From the NCBI GenBank assembly GCA_046539045.1, contig JBKHHU010000010.1:1-36945 (forward strand): 36,945 bases of DNA, in the 5' to 3' direction. The stretch is from JBKHHU01 sp046539045 (lineage in GTDB: Bacteria; Planctomycetota; Phycisphaerae; SM23-33). The position numbers were made by a program, and so were the translations under genes. The notes under the pieces were generated by a model, which was not told the origin of the DNA, made no database searches, and saw only the letters and a list, made by a program, of their open reading frames with translations. Of the stretch, positions 32,259 through 36,945 are shown in pieces (the stretch's first letter is position 1; every line of letters begins with the position of its first letter).

Positions 32259-34180
32259 TGTCCTCCCGCCTTCCAGGCAATTCCGGGAATGAGACCGCCC
32301 GGTCCACCGGCGCGATTACGCTGGGCATTGCTGCGGCGATGCTGCTTCTGGCGTTGCTGGCGTGGGTGGCAGGGAACCTGAGCGGGCTGCAGGTGGTCGG
32401 CTCCGTGGCGAAGATACTGGGCGTGATCGCGCTGGTGGCGCTTGTGGTCTGGTTGGCGCTTCAGTCCGGTGTGCGGGCCGTGGTGCGACAGACCTTCCTG
32501 CAATGTTTCCGCTCCAGGGTTGCCGGCCTGTTCATCGCGCTGCTGGTGATCACGCTGGGAACCATGCCGTTCGTGATGACCGGCGACGGGACGCTCTCCG
32601 GGCGGCTGAGGACCTTCCTCTCTTACGGTACGTCGATGACGGCGCTGCTTCTGTCGCTGGTGACGCTGTTTCTGTCGGTTTCGGTGGTTGCTTCGGACGT
32701 CGAAACCCGCACGATTTTCACCACCTGCACCAAACCGCTGAGCCGGTGGCAGTACATCATTGGGCGTTGGTTCGGCGTGCTTCTGTTCGACGTGATCCTC
32801 CTGGCGGTGGCGGCGGTGGCGCTGCTGAGTTTCGCCTTCTATCTCCGCACGCAGGAACCGCTGAACGCGCGCGACCGGCGCGTTGTCGAGTCGGAAGTGT
32901 TCGCCGCGCGCCGCCGCGTATCGCCGGTCCAGCCCGATGTCGAAGCGCTGGTCATCCGGCGGATCCAGGAACTCAAAGAGACCGGCCGGTATGACGACGT
33001 GGTCAAGGATTTCGCCGACCAGGCCGGTGGGAACATCAATCGCGCCCGGGAACTGATGGTCCAAGAGCTGGCGCGGATCGTCCAGCAGCAGCTTCAGTCG
33101 GCCAGGCCCGGCGGCTGGCTGGTGTGGCATTTCCCGGACATCGACGTGGCCGGGCGCGAGGTCACCGGCACCGGAGAGATCGACAAGATCGCCGACCGCG
33201 ATATCGCCTACATCAACCGCGAGGGCAAACGGGTCGAGGAAAAAGTCCGTGACGTGCGCGTCCGCACCAGTCGCAAGATGGTCGGATTGCTGTTGCACCA
33301 GATCCCCGTGTACTTCGTGGACCCGCAGACCGGTGAGGATATCGGCGTGGGCAAGGAGATGACCGTCCGCGACGACTGGTTCATCGTGCAGTTTCCCCCG
33401 CGGGAGGCCGAACGCCTGAGCGTTCAGAACCTCAAAGAGGGCCAGGAGGTCACGCTGCGAATTCCGCCGACGGTGCAGGTAAGCTACAAAGCCGTGCCGG
33501 TCGGACAGGGACGGGTCGATACGCTCCGCAGCGGATGGTACGCCGAGAATCGCGAGTCCAACCGCTTCTACGCCGACCCGGGCAGGGAAGATCCGGTCAA
33601 GATGCGCACCACACTTTCGATCCCCGCCTCGCTGGTGATGCAGCAGGCCGAGGGACCCGCCGGAGAAAAGCACGAGGACGTGCTGGAGATGCGGTACATC
33701 AATCTCAGCAACGGCACGGTGATGATCAACAGCGACGATATTCACGCCCTGTATAACGTCGGTTCCTTCGAGGCGAATTTCGCCCGCGCAATGGGGCTGG
33801 TTCTTCTCCGGTTGGTGTTCGTTGCTGCCATCGGCGTGTTCATGGGCAGCTTTCTGTCGTTTACCGTCGGGGCGCTGGTAGCCGGAGTGCTGCTGGTGAT
33901 CTCCCTGGCGATGCCGTTCTTCAGCGAGGCGACAACCACCATGCCCGGGCAGTTCGACCTGTTCGCGACCGTGGGCGGAGCGATGCTGAAATTCCTGAGT
34001 ATCTTTGTTCCGAACCTGTCCGGAACGTCTCCGGTCGATTCGCTGGTGGGCGGTCTGTATATCTCCTGGCAGCAACTGGGGACGGTGACGCTTCTGACCA
34101 TCGGCTGGCGCGTGGCTGTTGTGCTGCTGGCGGCGTGCCTGCTGTTCAACCGGCGGGAAGTGGCGGCGGTGCAGGTATAG
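32258..34180 (+). CDS. ABC-2 type permease with a large soluble insertion
   Basis: The 640-residue product has membrane helices at about 20-40, 48-68, 89-109, 126-147 and 171-195. The coupling sequence SDVETRTIFTTCTKPLSRWQ is of the ABC-2 type. A hydrophilic block of about 310 residues (about 196-508) follows, then further helices (about 513-535, 536-555, 612-631). The insertion begins with charged helices and continues as beta-rich sequence (VDPQTGEDIGVGKEMTVRDD, VTLRIPPTVQVSYKAV); it could be an extracytoplasmic substrate or partner domain. GGAGG precedes the ATG, which overlaps the ATPase stop. The stop codon TAG coincides with the start of a palindromic element. Confidence 0.88.
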   Translation: MSSRLPGNSGNETARSTGAITLGIAAAMLLLALLAWVAGNLSGLQVVGSVAKILGVIALVALVVWLALQSGVRAVVRQTFLQCFRSRVAGLFIALLVITLGTMPFVMTGDGTLSGRLRTFLSYGTSMTALLLSLVTLFLSVSVVASDVETRTIFTTCTKPLSRWQYIIGRWFGVLLFDVILLAVAAVALLSFAFYLRTQEPLNARDRRVVESEVFAARRRVSPVQPDVEALVIRRIQELKETGRYDDVVKDFADQAGGNINRARELMVQELARIVQQQLQSARPGGWLVWHFPDIDVAGREVTGTGEIDKIADRDIAYINREGKRVEEKVRDVRVRTSRKMVGLLLHQIPVYFVDPQTGEDIGVGKEMTVRDDWFIVQFPPREAERLSVQNLKEGQEVTLRIPPTVQVSYKAVPVGQGRVDTLRSGWYAENRESNRFYADPGREDPVKMRTTLSIPASLVMQQAEGPAGEKHEDVLEMRYINLSNGTVMINSDDIHALYNVGSFEANFARAMGLVLLRLVFVAAIGVFMGSFLSFTVGALVAGVLLVISLAMPFFSEATTTMPGQFDLFATVGGAMLKFLSIFVPNLSGTSPVDSLVGGLYISWQQLGTVTLLTIGWRVAVVLLAACLLFNRREVAAVQV

Positions 34181-34283
34181 AGTGAGTGACAGTAGTAGTT
34201 TCGTGGTTCAGCGTCGGCGAAAGCGTTCCTGACAAGGGCCTTTGCGGCCAGCTGAACCGGAAAAGAGTTTTGTCACTCGCTCT
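34179..34283 (+). repeat. Palindromic MITE-like element, copy 2 (short form)
   Basis: The 105 bp element has perfect end arms apart from one base: AGAGTGAGTGACA (34179-34191) and TGTCACTCGCTCT (34271-34283). Outer segments match copy 1 (2186-2344, opposite strand) closely. The centre is shorter, with the small hairpin GGCC-tttgc-GGCC instead of the longer insert of copy 1. It begins inside the TAG stop codon of the upstream permease, and on the other side TG is found where copy 1 has TA. It separates the permease from the last gene of the cluster and may affect read-through transcription. Confidence 0.85.
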
Positions 34284-34333
34284 GAACCGGCCGCCTGCGC
34301 GGCAGGTTCGGGTTTACTTACGAGGTGATGGCG

Positions 34334-36460
34334 ATGGGACGAACGCGTCTCATACAGACAATCGCGCTGCTGACAACGATCCTCTGCCTGGTCGCAGCCG
34401 GGCTCGTGCAGGAAGAGCTCAACGACCAGACCGAGGAGTACGAACTCGTTGCCCCGGAAAACGCCGCAGAGGGGCATCCGGAAGCGGCGTTGCTGATGAT
34501 GGCCCCGGGCGGTCTGCGGGCTCCGCTGGTCAGCTGGTTGTGGATCCGCACCAACGAACTCAACGAAGAAGGCCACCACTACGACGCGATGCAGATGGCG
34601 GAGTTGATCTGCGCCCTCCAGCCGCGGTTCGCGGGGGTCTGGAACTTCATGTCGTGGAACATGGCCTGGAACATTTCCGTCACCACGCACACGCCTCACG
34701 AACGCTGGCTGTGGGTACACAACGGGATGATCCTGCTCCGCGACCGGGCGATTCCGCTCAACCGCGATGCGCTGTCGCTGTACTACAATCTCGGGTGGAC
34801 GTTCTTCAACAAGATGGGCGGCAACCTGGACGACATGCACATGTTTTACAAACGCCGCTGGGCAGGGACCATGCAGCGAGTGATAGCGTCCCCGCCGCTC
34901 AGCGGAGATGAGGTCACGATCAACGCCGTCCGCGTCCGCCGCACCGAAAAGCGGATCGTCGACGCCCGGGGAAACACAATCACGCTGCCGCCGCGGGAGC
35001 TGATCACCGATGAACTGCTCGTCCGCCCGGATGATGAGATCATCGAACGCATCGGGCGGTCCGTGCATTTTCTCGATCGCAAGCAACGGGCCATGCTCGC
35101 CATTGCGAAAATCAACCGGGCGCCTCTCGGGAAGAACCTGGCCGCGCAGGGAAAGGTGCTCATCCAGAGGAACCAACTGGAGAAGCTGACCCAGCCGGAG
35201 ACGACCAATCCTGAACTGGCCGCCCAGATTCGGGACCTCATTGCCCGTCTGGCCGATCTGGACGTGGAAATCGGCTGGGACCTGCTGGACGCCTACAACA
35301 CCTGGAGCGAGGAGTACCCAGCCGAGACGGTTCGTATAAGTCCGCCGAGCCCGGAAGGCGAGCGGCAGGAGGCGCTGTATGCGTTGATCAACGCGGAGAA
35401 AACCCGCCCGGCGCTGCACCGCCTGCTGGACTTCGTGCGGGCCCAACTGCTCTGGAACGAGTACAAGATGGATCCGGCATACATGCTGGAGCTGATGTTC
35501 CGCTACGACGCACCGCTGGACTGGCGGCAGGTGTGGTCGCACTCGCTGTACTGGTCCGCGCTGGGCAATGACCGGGCCGGGAAGGGCAGGACCGATGTGG
35601 TCGCGCTGAACAACTCCCGCGTTGTGCTCAACAGCCTGAAGGACCTGTTCCGTCGCGGCAGGATGACCCTCCGCGAAGAGCCTGCCGACCCGGAATGGCC
35701 GGAGATCAACATGCTGCCGGACCCGGCCTACATCGAGGCGGTGCATCAGCAGCATCTGGAATATGCCATTGCGGCAGTGGCGATCGAGAGAAACAACCCG
35801 GATTCGTTCTGGGCGGACTTCGACCGGAACATGTTCCGCTCCGGGCACGTGAATTTCCTGGTCGAGGCGATCCAGGTGCTGGTGGTTCACAACCGCATGG
35901 ACGAGGCGCGGCGGTACCTGGATTTCATTCGCGAGGAGTACAACCTCACCGAGGGCCGCTGGGCGATCCGCACAATCGAAGACTTCGTGATCGACAGCAT
36001 CAACCGCGAGGGCCGGCCGATTCCGAACGTCGCCCGCAACCTGATCTACTCCTCGCTGGCGTACGCGTTCTGGCGTCGCAGCCAGGGCGATGCGGAGGGC
36101 TACGACGACCGCTATCAGTTCGCCCTGAAGGTGTACAACGCCTACATGGAGAAGGCCCACGAACGCATCAGCCTCGCCCCGTGGGACGTGGAAGCGGGTC
36201 GGGTGCTGACCGGGATACTCGTCGATCCGGGCGTGTATGGGTACAACATCTCGCTGATCGATCGCAGCCGGCTGTATCGTGTCTCCCCGCCGGAACTGCA
36301 GCGGTGGGCGTACCTGCGGGGCGGCAGAGCCCTGGCACGGCTGAGCGAAATGCACCGCCCGAAGCTCGATTTCCGGAAGGCATTCCCGAAACCGCCGGGT
36401 TTCGATGCCTTTCTCGAGGAAATGCGGCGACGGATGCAGCCGGTATCCAACGGCGGTTGA
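34334..36460 (+). CDS. Membrane-anchored helical-repeat-like protein, 708 aa
   Basis: I have no established name for this family. The N-terminus is an uncleaved-type signal anchor (MGRTRLIQTIALLTTILCLVAAGL). Next comes a region with PGGLRAPLVSWLWIRTNELN, HYDAMQMAELICALQPRFAGVW and LSYYYNLGW-like hairpins; these are TPR-like pairs, and I recall similar proteins encoded beside ABC transporter genes in planctomycetes and relatives. The rest is soluble and helical, with no catalytic motif seen. GTG (34325) and ATG (34328) are alternative starts; ATG at 34334 has GAGG at the best spacing. It lies downstream of the palindromic element on the same strand as the ABC genes, so it is probably the transporter's extracytoplasmic partner. 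Confidence 0.75.
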   Translation: MGRTRLIQTIALLTTILCLVAAGLVQEELNDQTEEYELVAPENAAEGHPEAALLMMAPGGLRAPLVSWLWIRTNELNEEGHHYDAMQMAELICALQPRFAGVWNFMSWNMAWNISVTTHTPHERWLWVHNGMILLRDRAIPLNRDALSLYYNLGWTFFNKMGGNLDDMHMFYKRRWAGTMQRVIASPPLSGDEVTINAVRVRRTEKRIVDARGNTITLPPRELITDELLVRPDDEIIERIGRSVHFLDRKQRAMLAIAKINRAPLGKNLAAQGKVLIQRNQLEKLTQPETTNPELAAQIRDLIARLADLDVEIGWDLLDAYNTWSEEYPAETVRISPPSPEGERQEALYALINAEKTRPALHRLLDFVRAQLLWNEYKMDPAYMLELMFRYDAPLDWRQVWSHSLYWSALGNDRAGKGRTDVVALNNSRVVLNSLKDLFRRGRMTLREEPADPEWPEINMLPDPAYIEAVHQQHLEYAIAAVAIERNNPDSFWADFDRNMFRSGHVNFLVEAIQVLVVHNRMDEARRYLDFIREEYNLTEGRWAIRTIEDFVIDSINREGRPIPNVARNLIYSSLAYAFWRRSQGDAEGYDDRYQFALKVYNAYMEKAHERISLAPWDVEAGRVLTGILVDPGVYGYNISLIDRSRLYRVSPPELQRWAYLRGGRALARLSEMHRPKLDFRKAFPKPPGFDAFLEEMRRRMQPVSNGG

Positions 36461-36480
36461 AGAAGCCTTAGCCTGCGAAA

Positions 36481-36519
36481 AAACGCCCGATGCGGCAGGT
36501 GAGCCGCGTCGGGCGTTTC
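36481..36519. terminator. Bidirectional intrinsic terminator
   Basis: A stem AACGCCCGA-t-GCGGC pairs with GCCGC-g-TCGGGCGTT around a 6-base loop. It is flanked by an A-run on the left and TTT on the right, so it works for both strands. It sits between the convergent 708-aa gene and the acidic-protein gene. Confidence 0.85.
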
Positions 36520-36546
36520 TGTTGACCGACGGGATGTCGCCGGGAC

Positions 36547-36945
36547 TCAGCGGATCGATTCTTCCATCAGTTTGAAGCCCAGCAGCGATTGGGTGATAAT
36601 CAGCTTGCCGCGGAAGACTCGCACACTGCCCTTGCCGATCGGCTCCCAGAATTCCTTGCCGATCGTCTGTTTGATGATGGCCACGAGGTTCCCTTTGATC
36701 TTTTCCCGCTGCTCGGCCATGGAGCCTTCCTCTTCCGAGCGGTCATCGTCGTCATCGTCGTCATCGTCCTCGAACCAGTTGTCCTCATCGTCGTCGTCAT
36801 CGTCATCGGTGCTCAGGGATGTGCTGGTGGTCAGATCGATGCGTGGGCCTTTGAAATTCGGCACCACGGTCAGCAGGTCGCGGATATCGTAGGTGCGGGT
36901 TTCCATTTTCTTGCTGAGAACGGTCCCGGTGGCGATTTCCACCAC
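36547..36945 (-). CDS. Acidic protein with aspartate tracts, C-terminal part (runs off the window end)
   Basis: The last 132 residues are present; the N-terminus lies beyond the window. The sequence TRTYDIRDLLTVVPNF and the later IKQTIGKEFWEPIGKGSVRVFRGKLIITQ resemble a C-terminal domain I recall from planctomycete proteins related to secretin or ring-forming N-domains, in which 'YDIRDLL...P' and 'L.I.Q' strands are conserved. Between them lie two tracts of seven to nine consecutive Asp residues, encoded by alternating GAT/GAC codons (36742-36770 and 36781-36808), separated by EDNWFE. The tracts are low-complexity, probably disordered or cation-binding. The molecular role is unknown. Confidence 0.65.
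   Translation of the reverse strand: MVEIATGTVLSKKMETRTYDIRDLLTVVPNFKGPRIDLTTSTSLSTDDDDDDDEDNWFEDDDDDDDDDRSEEEGSMAEQREKIKGNLVAIIKQTIGKEFWEPIGKGSVRVFRGKLIITQSLLGFKLMEESIR

Noticed and set aside
31715..34075. 786-codon minus-strand open frame opposite the ABC genes
   Set aside because: Shadow of the ABC ATPase and permease, which carry Walker motifs and overlapping start and stop codons. The antisense product has no recognisable features.
34208..36355. 715-codon minus-strand open frame opposite the 708-aa gene
   Set aside because: Low-complexity His/Gln/Arg/Val composition and no ribosome-binding context. The plus strand has a signal anchor and TPR-like motifs.
36742..36808. Tandem trinucleotide repeat that might suggest a CRISPR-like or satellite array
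   Set aside because: No spacer-repeat structure exists; it is an in-frame Asp codon run inside a gene.

Overview
The window is GC-rich, densely coded DNA with short intergenic gaps and many 1-4 bp gene overlaps. It looks like a chromosomal segment of a Gram-negative-type bacterium. Several traits together suggest the Planctomycetota, perhaps the Phycisphaerae side: lipopolysaccharide-core genes, a glutaminyl-tRNA synthetase, an McsA/McsB pair, the siroheme-type haem enzymes AhbC/AhbD, an acidic protein with a planctomycete-looking C-terminal domain, and a palindromic intergenic repeat of a kind I associate with planctomycete and verrucomicrobial genomes. This placement is inference from gene content; no rRNA is present.

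Layout. Positions 1-2001 (minus) hold the 5' part of glnS and a DegT-family sugar aminotransferase. A 159 bp palindromic element (2186-2344) abuts the stop codon of an unknown 233-aa gene. An aldo/keto reductase (plus), a small Dabb-domain protein, gltX and tRNA-Ala(CGC) with its terminator follow (3240-6272). Positions 6332-8589 (minus) carry ahbD and ahbC as a translationally coupled pair. A palindrome-rich repeat then precedes a TPR lipoprotein. rnpA and yidD (plus) meet a glycosyltransferase and a LOG-family protein (both minus).

Positions 13075-17738 form a tight plus-strand envelope operon: a lipoprotein with a degenerate HAD-like domain, a heptosyltransferase (GT9), an LPS-kinase-like protein, a GT4 glycosyltransferase and plsY, each overlapping the next by 4 bases. 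It meets an 889-aa membrane/TPR protein tail to tail. mcsA-mcsB (minus) follow, then a P1B-type ATPase with an unusual CPS motif.

The most interesting block is 24586-36460. It has an ABC-2 type permease (minus), then on the plus strand three tandem SPFH/band-7 genes (one a 783-aa fusion to a multi-pass membrane domain, one HflC-like, one HflK-like), an ABC ATPase with a long acidic tail, a second ABC-2 permease with a soluble insertion of about 310 residues, and a 708-aa membrane-anchored helical-repeat-like protein. No ftsH is present. I infer a membrane-microdomain-associated ABC export or remodelling system. A second copy of the palindromic element (34179-34283) sits at the stop codon of the second permease, before the last gene. 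The two copies share strongly conserved arms, variable centres and TA dinucleotides at or near their ends, which suggests a non-autonomous MITE-like family. The window ends inside a gene with long aspartate tracts.
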